NCBI GenBank assembly: GCA_943704415.1
Contig: CALSCO010001760.1
Location: 1 to 64,000 of the forward strand
Direction: 5' to 3'
DNA length: 64,000 bases
Source of the DNA: Parvularia atlantis
Taxonomy: Eukaryota; Opisthokonta; Rotosphaerida
In this document: positions 32,701-44,513 of the stretch, one piece after another
Layout of the letters: each line of letters begins with the position of its first letter
Numbering within the stretch: position 1 is the first letter of the stretch
Notes under the pieces: generated by a model
Seen by the model: the letters and a program-made list of their open reading frames with translations, nothing else
Databases searched by the model: none
What the model was told of the DNA's origin: nothing
Program-made: the position numbers and the translations under genes

Positions 32701-33623
32701 GATGATGCGCTTCTCGAGCAGGATGCACTGGAACAGCAGAATGATGTTGTCGACGTTGAGCGCGCTGAAGAGCGACGCGAGCGAGAGCTGCGCCCCGACC
32801 GCGCGTCAGCGGCGACGAGCGGCGCCAAGCGGGGCCGCGCGCACGTCAAAGAGCGGCAGGCTGTTCTCGGGTGGGCGCTGCACGACGATCGGCTCGTACA
32901 CGCCGAACGCGACGGGCTCGCCGCCCGCGGCGGGGAACGGCACGTCGTGGAAGAGGCTGTACAGTTGGCTGCGGCGTGCGTACGCGCGTCAGCAGCAGCT
33001 GCGGTCCAACGGTCGGGTCGTGCGCGCACCACTCGACCGGCACGTCGTGGATGGCCGGCGGCGTGACCGAGTACGAGTGCAGCTGTTGCAGGTACGACTT
33101 GAACGAGTTGCTGAGGGGCCAGTGCGTGAGGATGCACAGGCACTTTGGCACGTAGACGGTCGGCGCGGCGGCGTCGTCGGCCGCGCGCCGCTCCTCGTGC
33201 ACGGTGTAGCAGAAGCCGTACGCAGACGACTGGCCCGGCGCGCGCGCACGCGTCAGCCTCGCCCACGACGCCCACCCGCCGCGCCCGCACCCCGTCGCCC
33301 TTGGTCATGACGAACGAGTGGAACACGGGCGGCTCGATCTCGGGCTGCAGCCGCAGGTCGTTCGGGACGCACAGCTGCCGCGCGCGCGCACAGGCGGGCG
33401 CTCAGCCACGTCCGGCACCACACGTGACACGCGCGCGCACCAGCGGCAGCGCCTGCAGCTCGAGCGGGAAGTCGTCGCGGTCGGCCCACGGGTACCGCGC
33501 GAGCACCTCGGGCGTATGCTCGAGCGCGAACGCGTCGGGCTGGGCCAGCGCGGCGTCGACGCGCGCGGCCGGCAGCCCCACGACGAGGAAGTAGTCGAGC
33601 AGGCGGCTGGGCCGCCGCGGCAT
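29704..33623 (-). CDS. DENN-domain Rab exchange factor with RUN domain (DENND5-like)
   Basis: Such proteins activate Rab GTPases on endosomal or Golgi membranes. The N-terminus PSRLLDYFLVVGLPA is the typical start of a uDENN module. It continues with FHSFVMTKGDG, SSAYGFCYTVHEERR and PKCLCILTHWPLSNSFKSYL. The central DENN has NVDNIILLFQCILLEKRIIL, SSQLHLLTDVAETM, FPFYWVGCYIPNLSSKL and PYIVGIFSEE, and the dDENN part FLTEQAPSSRPFLALFLQSQ. A RUN-type domain follows (about 30390-31075): GFCNVLERIFAHDRT, RARAWIRLSLEKKELYNHMD and SAFLYDENCRLLLLTKILSL. The tail is Ser/Pro-rich and ends GGGHQRTQSSMF. About 18 introns are inferred. The PLAT domain and second RUN of animal DENND5 are not seen. The start at 33623 lies just downstream of a G17 run. 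Confidence 0.82.
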
Positions 33624-34218
33624 CGTGCGAGGGGCGGCGGCGGCGGGGGGGGGGGGGGGGGAGAGAAGGGCGCGTGTGCGGCGCGTGCGTTTGTTTGAAG
33701 ATGCACGAAAACTGAGCCACGCACACGGCATCATGGCGGCATTTGTCACCTTACTGCGGCTGTGTATACCCTCAAGATCGAAACAGTTGAGATTTCGTCA
33801 CTAACATTCGCCGGGCCGGTTCCTTTAGCATTCATTTCACAACGGCGAGCCCGCAGTCGTTTCGAGTCGCCCAGCCATGCACACCAAAAAAAAAAAAAAA
33901 AAAAAAAAAACGCACCGTGTTTCAGTGGTATAGGCCGTCCTTGAAGAGCCCGATGCGGGTCGGACACGCGGTTGTACAATGCGTGTTCCTTGCCGCAAAA
34001 ACTTTGCCTTTTCAGTTGCCACGGCGGAGGGCAGCGGGGCGCTCGAAGCCGGCCATGTGCGCTTTGAAGAGCGTGCTCCCCGTGCACGGCACCTCAGTCA
34101 ACTCTAGAACTAGCATGCGGCGTTGAGTGTTTTTAGCTCACTGGTAGGCCTACTGCGCAAAGTGAGGACGTCACGATAGGCCCCTACGGATGCATGGCCC
34201 AACATCCATATCCACACC
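33624..34218. other. Longest intergenic region: lower GC, with G17 and A25 runs
   Basis: About 595 bases between the divergent starts of the DENN-RUN and 3-hydroxybutyrate dehydrogenase genes. A G17 run (33645-33661) sits about 20 bases upstream of the DENN start. From about 33715 to 34210 the GC content is visibly lower than elsewhere. An A25 run occupies 33886-33910. TTTCGAGTC at about 33860 resembles a pol III B box, but no convincing A box is present. I found no open frame, tRNA or known small RNA. It may contain two separate promoters or an old inserted element. Confidence 0.5.
33886..33910 (+). repeat. Poly(A) tract of 25
   Basis: An uninterrupted run of 25 A in a low-GC stretch of an otherwise very GC-rich region. 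Such a run is either a nucleosome-excluding promoter element or the tail of a retroposed sequence. Confidence 0.95.
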
Positions 34219-35135
34219 ATGCTCGCGGGCCGTGTCGCGCTCGTGACGGGCTCGACCAGCGGCATCGGCCTGGGCATCGCGCGCGCGCTGGCGGCGTCGG
34301 GCGCGCACGTGATGCTCAACGGCCTGGGCGACCTGGCCGAGATCGAGCGGCTGCAGCGCGCTCTCGCGGCCGAGCACGGCGTGCGCGTGGGCTACTCGGC
34401 CGCCAACATGCTCAATAAGGACGAGGTGGCGGGGATGATCGCGCAGGTGCGCGGCGCGGTCGCCCCCGCGCGGCGAGCTGCGCGCGCTCACGGCGTGCGC
34501 CGGCCCGGCAGACGAAGCGCGAACTGGGCGCGGTCGACATCCTCGTCAACAACGCAGGCATCCAGCACGTCGCGCCGGTGGACCAGTTCCCGGACGAGCA
34601 GTGGGACCGCGTCCTGGCCGTCAACCTCACGAGCGCCTTTCACGCGATCAAGCACGCCGTCCCGCTCATGCGCGAGCGCCAGTGGGGCCGCATCGTCAAC
34701 ATCGCCTCGGTGCACGGCCTTGTCGGCTCGGCCAACAAGTCGGCCTACGTCGCGGCCAAGCACGGCCTGGTCGGCCTGACCAAGGTCGTGGCGCTCGAGA
34801 ACGCGACGAGCAACATCACCTGCAACGCCGTGTGCCCCGGTGCGCGCACGGCGACGCCGCTGCCCGTGCCCGCTGACGCCGCCGCCGCGCGCGCGCGTGT
34901 GTGCACAGGTTGGGTGCGCACGCCGCTGGTCGAGCAGCAGATCGAGGCGCGCGCGGCGCAGAACAAGACCTCGATCGAGCTGGCCACGCAGGACCTCTTG
35001 CGCGAGAAGCAGCCGTCGCTGCGCTTCGCCACCGTGGACCAGCTCGGCGCGCTCGTCGTGTTCCTGGCGTCGGACGCGGCGGCGAGCATGACGGGCGCGT
35101 CGCTGCCGGTGGACGGCGCGTGGACGGCGCAGTGA
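34219..35135 (+). CDS. 3-hydroxybutyrate dehydrogenase, bacterial BdhA type (SDR)
   Basis: Interconverts (R)-3-hydroxybutyrate and acetoacetate with NAD(H). The fold is complete: cofactor motif TGSTSGIG, then NNAG in DILVNNAGIQHVAPVDQFPD, catalytic Ser in GRIVNIASVHGLVGS and the YxxxK motif in YVAAKHGLVGLTK. The substrate lid is CNAVCPGWVRTPLVEQQIEA, which together with IQHVAPVDQFP is typical of bacterial BdhA. It ends ASMTGASLPVDGAWTAQ. Length is about 260 residues, normal for the family. Two short introns of the genome's usual kind (about 34448-34508 and 34840-34908) interrupt it, so if it came from bacteria the transfer is old. There is no N-terminal targeting peptide, so it is probably cytosolic. 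Confidence 0.88.
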
Positions 35136-35209
35136 CGCTTTGCTTGGTTTGTGGGTGGACGGCGCATGGACGGTAATGCGCTGCTTGACGTCGGCTGCAC
35201 ACGGTGGCA

Positions 35210-36050
35210 TCACTTCTCGCCGCACACGAGGTACATGGGCGTGAAGATGTCGAGCTTGGCGCCGAGCACAAGATTCTCGGCCGCTGCGCAGGCGCAGGCG
35301 TGAGCCACGTGTGCGCGCAACAGGCAGGGGCACGCCGCACCCTCGATCAGCAGCTTCTGCACCTTGAGCGTGCCCTGCGGCGCAATGCCGACCGTCTCGA
35401 GCATCGATAGTGCCGTGTTGGTCACCACGCGGCCGACCTTGGACCGCGCGAAGCCTGGCGCAGGCGCAGCGCGGCGCGGCGCGGGCGTCATCGTGGCGCG
35501 CACGCGTAGAGCGGGCCGCGCACGCACCCTGCAGCGACATGGTGCCGTCGAGCGGCGTGTACCACTTGCTGTAGCCCTTGTGGCACAGCTCCTGCTCCAG
35601 CAGCGGCTTGAAGCCGGCCGCGCGCAGGCACTCGCTCACTTTCTTGGTCGTGCGCAGGTCGGCAATGCCGTCGCCAATCTGCGTGCGGCGGCGGTGAGCG
35701 CGGCAAGGCGTGCCCCCTCGCTGCCGCGTCGCACCTCGATGCCCTTCTTCACGCGCAGGTGCTCGCTGTTGTTCGGGTCAAACTTGTCCGTCATGCACCA
35801 CTCGTAGCTGCCAAACTGGCGATCGCGGTCGGGCGCACGTCAGGCGGCAGGCATGCATCGTGTCAGGCGGGACGCACGCGGCCGCCGGGCTTGAGGATGC
35901 GCCGGATCTCGCGGAAGACCTGCTCGAGGTCGGGCGCGTGGCACAGCGCCTCAATCGCGTACACGGCGTCGAACGAGTTGTCCGGGAAGTCGAGCTTCAT
36001 GAAGTCGCCCTGCGCGCGCGCGGTGTCAACATCAACACCACACACTCAAG

Positions 36051-36084
<34 letters not shown>

Positions 36085-36881
36085 CGCGCGCCGCACACGC
36101 ACCTTGACGAACGAGCACTGCGACGCCAGGCCGGCGCGCTCGGTCAGGTACGTCCCGCGCTTGCACTGGTACGCGTTGTTGTTGACGCCGACGATAGTCG
36201 CGCCCGTGAACAGCGCGATCTCGCGCATCGGGCCGCCGACGCCGCAGCCGAGGTCCTGCCGCGCCGCCACGTGAGTCGACAGGCCATGCACGCACGCACG
36301 CAGACACTCACCGCCACGCGCATGCCCGCCTTGATCCCGAGCTGCAGCGCCAGGTAGTGCTCGTGCCGCGCGATCGCCCGCTCGAGCGACTCGCCGTAGC
36401 CCATGGGCGCAAAGTGGAACGACGTGCCCCTGTCGCGCACGCGTCAGTGCTGCGGCAGGCAGGCATGCCAGGAAGCCGCTGGTGCACCAGCCAAACTCGT
36501 AAAAGTCCTGAGAGCGCAGGCGCGCGTGTGCGTCAGCGCGACGGCAGCACCACAGCGCTGAGACGCACCGTCGCGAGGTTGTAGTACGAGTTTGTGATCT
36601 CCTCATACCTGCACCGCGGTTCAGCACGGACCGCGCGCCCCGCCCCGCCCCGCCCACACGGCGCGCACCGCGACATGCGGTCGGCCCGGTTCTGCTCGTC
36701 GTTGGCGCCGTCGGCCGTCCACGCGTCGGCGTACTTGTCGACGACGCTGGCGACCTGTTGGCGTTCACCGTGTCACGCTTCGCGTCGCGAGCGCGCGCCG
36801 CGTCTCTCTCACCTTGTCCTTGTGCACGACCGAGTGCGAGATCGGCGTCACGACCGTGCCCGTCACGTCCACGGCTGCCAT
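35210..36881 (-). CDS. ERG6: Sterol C24-methyltransferase (ERG6/SMT)
   Basis: Transfers a methyl group from S-adenosylmethionine to C24 of the sterol side chain, the step that separates ergosterol/phytosterol makers from animals. Exons give [40 protein letters not shown] and [20 protein letters not shown], as in the conserved sterol-binding region. SAM motif I is [19 protein letters not shown]. It continues with [52 protein letters not shown] and [12 protein letters not shown], all hallmarks of SMT. The C-terminus is [20 protein letters not shown] and ends PMYLVCGEK. About nine introns; one carries a C33 run. The start is placed at [13 protein letters not shown]; an upstream in-frame Met near 37019 would add about 45 residues and overlap the USP promoter. 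Confidence 0.95.
36051..36083 (+). repeat. Poly(C) tract of 33 in an SMT intron
   Basis: A pure run of 33 C on the plus strand, so poly(G) in the sterol methyltransferase pre-mRNA. It fills much of one short intron. Its length is likely to vary and to be error-prone in sequencing. Confidence 0.95.
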
Positions 36882-37011
36882 GGGTGCGCGCTGCGTGCCG
36901 CGTCGAGGAGAGAAGTGCGCTGAGCGCGACAAGCGTGACGCGGTGGCCTGATCGCCGCGGCGAATGTTCTCGAACGCTGCGCGGCCACGCTGCACTTGTG
37001 CCTTGAGCATC
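36882..37011. promoter_or_regulatory. Bidirectional promoter of sterol methyltransferase and USP genes
   Basis: The 130 bases between divergent starts. GTGGCCTGAT at 36943-36952 is ATCAGGCCAC on the sterol methyltransferase strand. It fits the general sterol-regulatory element form (A/G)TCA-N-N-CCA-(C/T) and matches nine of ten bases of the site in the NSDHL-like promoter. No TATA box is seen. Confidence 0.4.
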
Positions 37012-40000
37012 ATGAGCATGTGCCAGCATGGCGGTGCGGCGCGCCGTGGCGCGTCGTGTGTGCGCCACTCACTCGCCCCGCCACGCCACGCCCACGCCCA
37101 CGCCACGCCACGCCCACGCCACGCCACACACCCACACGCCACGTCAGCCGCCGTCGCGCCCGGCCCGCTCGTCGCCCGCTTCGGCGCCAAGAAGTGGCGC
37201 GCCAAGACGCGCGAGCACGCCTGCAGCGCGTGTGGCCTGCGTGACGACGTCTGGGCGTGCCTCGCGGTGCGCGCGGCGGGCCCGTGCTCGCGCCGCGCGC
37301 AAGGGAGCCTGACGCCGGTGCGGGCAGCCGTCGTGCAGCCACCTCGGCTGCGGACGCAGCAGCAAGGGCGACGCGCTGCAGCACTACGAGGCACGCGCGA
37401 CGCGGCACGTGTCAGTGTGACTTGACGTGACACGCGCCAGGCCAGCGGCGCGGCCCACGCCGTCTGCGTGCAGATCCGCACGGGCATGGTCTGGTGCTAC
37501 GCCTGCGACCGTGAGCTGCTCCCGTTCGAGCCCGTCGACGCTGACAGCGGGTGCACGCCCGAGAGCGCGCTCGCCCTGGCGTCGGTCTGCGCGGCGCTGG
37601 TGCGCGACACGCACGCACAGCCAGTCATCGCCTGACGCAGCCACACAGGTGCCGCAGATGGAGAAGCTCATGCGCGTGAGCGGCTCGCCCGCCAACGGCG
37701 ACGAGACAACGCGCATGCTCAACGACGCCGGTGGCAATGCCGTAACGGCCGGCGACGGCCCGGCCGAGGCCGCGCCGGGGTCAGCGGCGGTGTCGACGCG
37801 GAGCAGCCGCAGCCCATCGCTTGCGCGCTCGCAGCACGGCGCAGAGTACCACAGCGTCGCGGTCAACGACGCCGGCGCGGCCGACTGCGCGGCGCACGAG
37901 ACCGACAGCCTCGCGGACGACGAGCCGGGCGAGGGCGGGCGCAAGGGCCTGGTGGGGCTAGAGAACCTGGGCAACACGTGCTACATGAGTGCGGCGCTGC
38001 AGGCGCTGTCGCACAGGCACGCGCGCACGGGCGGCGGCAGCGCTTGCCGCATGGCTGACACGGGCCGCGCAGCACGCCGTTGCGCCGCTTCTTCCTCGAG
38101 AGCCGCAGCTACATCATGCTGCGGCGGCGCCACCACATCGTCGACAGCTACACGATGCTGATGCAGGCACTCTGGAGCAGCAAACAGTGCGCGACCGCTC
38201 GCCCGGCTGTGCACATGTCGCCGCTCAGCCGGCCGTGCCGCGCGCAGCACATACTACGCGCCGTCGGAGCTCGTGCGCGACGTCAAGGCGCTTAACCCGT
38301 CCTTCCGCGGCTTCCAGCAGCAGGCGCGTCGCACCTGCACGCGCGATGCCACCTGACGCGCGACCGCACAGGACTCACAAGAGTTTCTGCGCTTCCTGCT
38401 CGACCGGCTGCACGAGGAGCTTAAGGCGCCGGTGCCCGTCGTCGTGCTACCGCCGAAGCACCCGCACGGCCAGACGAGCGCGGGCCTGCTCCACCTGCCG
38501 CAGCTACTCTCCGCCAGCCGGCGGCACAGCCTTGCCGCGCAAGCAGCAGCGTCGTCTGACGGCGCCAGCACCGACGACGACAAGCAGCCCGACGCCACCG
38601 CGGCGTCGTCAGCACCACCGCCGTCCGACAAGACGCGGCGCGTGAAGAAGCTCACGTCGATCGTCAGCGACACGTTCAGCGGCGTGCTCGAGAGCCAGGT
38701 CGTGTGCCACGAGTGCGGCAAGGTGCGCGGCGGTTGTGGCTCTTCCGCTTGCACAGCCACTCACGAGCGCATGCGCACGCGCAGAGCTACTTCTCGGAGG
38801 ACCCGTTCTACGATCTCTCGGTGCCGATCGTGCCACCTGCTCATGCGGCAGGCGCAGCTGCGCAGTCCAGGAGCCCCGCTCCCGCGGCGAGGGTGCGCGG
38901 CCGAGCCTGCGCGGCGGTGGTCTCACGCCTGTCGCGCGCAGAAGCACATCGAGGCCAACGAGGCCGGCGCGGCGGTCCAGCCCGCGCACAAGGAGAAGGA
39001 GCGCAGCTTCCTGCGTTACCCGCTCACGCTGATTTCGTCGTTCATGAGCGCGCTCAGGAGCTGGCTCGGGTGCGTGTGTGCGCTTGTACTGCGTGCGCGC
39101 CGCTCATACGCACACGTGCGCACAGTCTTGGGGGCACGTCGCCGATTCGGCTGCAGGAGTGCCTGGACCACTTCTTCGCGACGGAGGAGCTGACCGGCGC
39201 TGAGCAGTACCGGTGCGCCCGCGCCCTGCGCCGCTCAGTGTGCCGCGCTCAATGCTCGCCGCGCAGCTGCGACAACTGCAAGAAGCTGACCAACAGCAGC
39301 AAGACCTTCAGGCTCGCCAAGACGCCCGAGGCGCGCACCTGCACACACGATCGACACCGGAGGCTTACCCGCCCGCGGCGACAGGTGCTGTGCGTGCACC
39401 TCAAGCGCTTCCGTTTCGACGCGTACTTCTCGACCAAAATCAACACGCCCGTCATCTTCCCGCTCGACGGGCTTGTGCTGCGCCCGTACTGCCGCGACAG
39501 CACCGAGGGCGAGCACGCCAAGTACTACCTGTACGCGGTCGTGAACCACCGCGGCGGCATCGGCGGTGCGTGCGCGCCGTCATCACGCCCTTTACGCGCA
39601 TTTCTGAGCGCGCACCCCAGGTGGCCACTATGTCGCGTACGCGCGCGACGGCATCAAGGGCACGTGGCTCGAGTTTGACGACAGCACCGTGACCGAGCGC
39701 ACGCCGCGAGAGGTCGAGCGCGTCGAGGCCTACATGCTCTTCTACCGCCGGCGCAGCACGAGCGTGCTCCGTGAGCGCAAGCGCCTGCTCGCACAGATCT
39801 GCGCCGCCGAGGCGGCCGAGGTCGGCGCGCACGACGTCGACGGGGCCGCGCCGCCGCACGCGTACCTGTCGAGCATGTGGTTCAACAGGTGGCGCGAGCT
39901 GCTCGCGCCGGGGCCAATTAGCAACCGCGACTTTCTGTGCCAGCACGGCGGTGAGTGCACGCACTCACGCATGCGCGCCATGCCCTGCTAATCGCTGCGG

Positions 40001-40785
40001 CGCCGCTCAGCGCTCTTGCGGACCATTACGGTGAGCCGCCAGCACGCGCTCGACATGACGGTCAGGGTGCCCCGCGCGGTGTACGACGAGTTTGTGGACC
40101 GGTACGGGACAGACGGGTCGCCGGTGTGCACGGAGCTCGTCGCATGCGCGCAGTGCGAGGTGCGCGTGCCTGCCGCGTGCCTGCCGCGTGCCTGCGTGAG
40201 ACTCACGGCGGACGCCGCGCAGGAACTCGACCGCGTGCTGCAGCAGCGACGCGAGGACGAGGCCGCCGAGGTTGCGCGGCTCGACACGAATGTGATCGAG
40301 CCCGGCCAGTGCTGGTTTCTGGTGCCGACGCAGTGGTTGCGGCTGTGGACCGACTTCAAGAAGGGCGGGACGGTCCTGCCCGGGCCGATCGACAACTCGG
40401 TGCTGGTGAACGCCGACGGGACACCGCGGCCGCGCATGCAGCGCGCCGAGGACTACCGCGGCGTGAACCAGGTGCATGCGCGTGCGGCACGGTGTGGCTT
40501 GGTGTGGCGCTGACGGCCGCGGCCACGCAGGCCGTTTGGGAGTACTTTGTGCGCGTGTACGGCGGCGGTCCGGCGGTCGTGCGCGAGCAGCTGGACCTGT
40601 ACTCGATGGCCGTGCCGTGGCCGCGGCCGACGACGACGGCACACGCCGCCGAGCCGACGGCCGCCGAGGGCGCGGGCGAGACCGGTGCGTGCCCTATGCC
40701 GGTGCGCATGTGCAGCAGCGGCTCACGCGACACGTGTGCGCGTGCAGGTGCCGCCGACAAGCACGAGGCGCCGGTCCTTGTGTGA
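37012..40785 (+). CDS. USP20/USP33-like deubiquitinase (ZnF-UBP, USP, DUSP)
   Basis: A cysteine peptidase that removes ubiquitin from proteins. The Zn-finger UBP begins MSMCQH, then [40 protein letters not shown] and [14 protein letters not shown]. The catalytic domain opens with the Cys box [20 protein letters not shown]. Then come [59 protein letters not shown] and CDNCKKLT, and the domain closes with the His box [11 protein letters not shown] and [11 protein letters not shown]. About 100 residues of low-complexity insert lie between the Cys and His boxes. C-terminal DUSP-type domains follow ([51 protein letters not shown]). This order is that of USP20/33. All catalytic elements are present. 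About 18 introns are inferred. Confidence 0.9.
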
Positions 40786-40807
40786 CCGTTTTGACTGTTT
40801 GCCATCA

Positions 40808-43173
<2,366 letters not shown>

Positions 43174-43216
43174 GGTTCGTAACGGCCGTCACACTTCAAG
43201 CACTCTCTGGAAGATG

Positions 43217-44300
43217 CTAGAACCGCTCGTGTAGCCGCGACGCGACGTTGCGCAGGTGCCCGTAGACCTTGCCGGGCGGGCTGCCTGTGGGCAGTGTGGC
43301 GGTGAGCGGGCGCTACAGATCGATCGGCGTCGAACGGGCGCACCAAGGATGAGGCTCACGACGGCGTCGCGCGCGAGCTTGATATTCTGGAACGAGCCGA
43401 GGATGTGAATGTGCCTGCGGGGCGCGCACAGGCCTCAGTGTCGGCGTCGCGGGCGCGCAGGGCGGCGGCGGCGCGCGCGCACGTGTCGGCCAGGACGATG
43501 CGCGTGCGCGTCGCGTTCTCGATCGTGAACTTGGTCTTGCCCTCCTTGCCGGCGATGCGCCCGATCGCGCGCGATAGGTTGTCGCCGTGCAGCGTCTTGA
43601 CTGCGAGCGCGCGCGTGCCGAGTGCGTCGGCGGGCGGCACAGGCGGGCGAGGGTCGCGGGCGCGCACCGTCCTTGATCTCAAAGCTGTCGATGTACAGGT
43701 CGTCGAGACGCAGCAGGGCCATCGCGTCCTGCACCCGCTCTTCTGTCAGTGGTGCACAAACGCGCCTCAGCACGCGCCCGCGCGCGCACGCACGTCGATC
43801 TCGAAGCCCATCATGAACGCGCGCACAAAGTCGGCGGCCTTCTGCAGCGCGCCCACGTCCTGGGTGAACTCGGACGTGCGCAGCTCGACGCGGCGGCTGC
43901 GCAGGTTCATGCGCACTTGCAGCTTCATGTGCTCGACCAGGGGTGTGTAGATCTTCAGCCAGTGCTCCTTGAGCGGCGAGAAGCGGTGCGGCGGCACGAG
44001 CACGCGCCGCGTGTCGCGCCGCCCGTTGATCAGCTCCGAGCTCGACACGGGCGGGAAGTGCGGCTGCAGCACGCGCGTGGCCGCCGCCTCGGCCTCAGCC
44101 TCGGCCGCCTCGACGTCGAGCGCGTGGCGCTTGACGGCCGCGTCGCTGACCTCCATCACGTCCTCACCCTCGCCCGCGGCGTCGCCCTCGTCCTCGGTCC
44201 CCGCGTCGTGGTGCTCCGGCGGTAGCGGCTGCGCGGCGGCTCTCCTGCCGCCCGCGGACGACGACGACGCCTCGCGCGCGCGCTTGCTTGAGGCGGCCAT
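43217..44300 (-). CDS. PNO1: PNO1 (Dim2/Rrp20), KH-domain 40S ribosome assembly factor
   Basis: Binds the 3' end of 18S pre-rRNA with Nob1 in late pre-40S particles. The acidic, low-complexity N-terminus (about 90 residues) is followed by the conserved body: TRRVLVPPHRFSPLKEHWLK, VEHMKLQVRMNLRSRRVELR and ALQKAADFVRAFMMGFEID. Then come DAMALLRLDDLYIDSFEIKD, HGDNLSRAIGRIAGKEGKTK and FTIENATRTRIVLADT. It finishes HILGSFQNIKLARDAVVSLI and KVYGHLRNVASRLHERF. The match to PNO1 of animals and fungi runs over the whole length, including the GRIAGKEGKTKF region of the second KH domain. About five introns. The final small exon with the TAG at 43217-43219 was placed by homology. Confidence 0.95.
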
Positions 44301-44513
44301 GTGGCGTCTGTCACGGTTGTAGCGTATCCTTTGATGGGTAATTAAGCATGACCTACACCCGTTGCGCTGCTCGTGTGCACACACAGACAGAAGCGGCAGC
44401 TTTCCACAAAGACGGCAAGCGCCGCCGCACACTGGCGCGCCCACACGGCGCTGGCTAGCTGACCCGAACACGATGCTGGCCGCGCGACCGTGAGGCCTCG
44501 ATTCGAGCGTCGA

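Noticed and set aside
36882-37019. Upstream Met at about 37019 as the sterol methyltransferase start
   Set aside because: It would read through the USP promoter and overlap the USP start region; the extra residues do not look like any known SMT N-terminus. Left open but not preferred.
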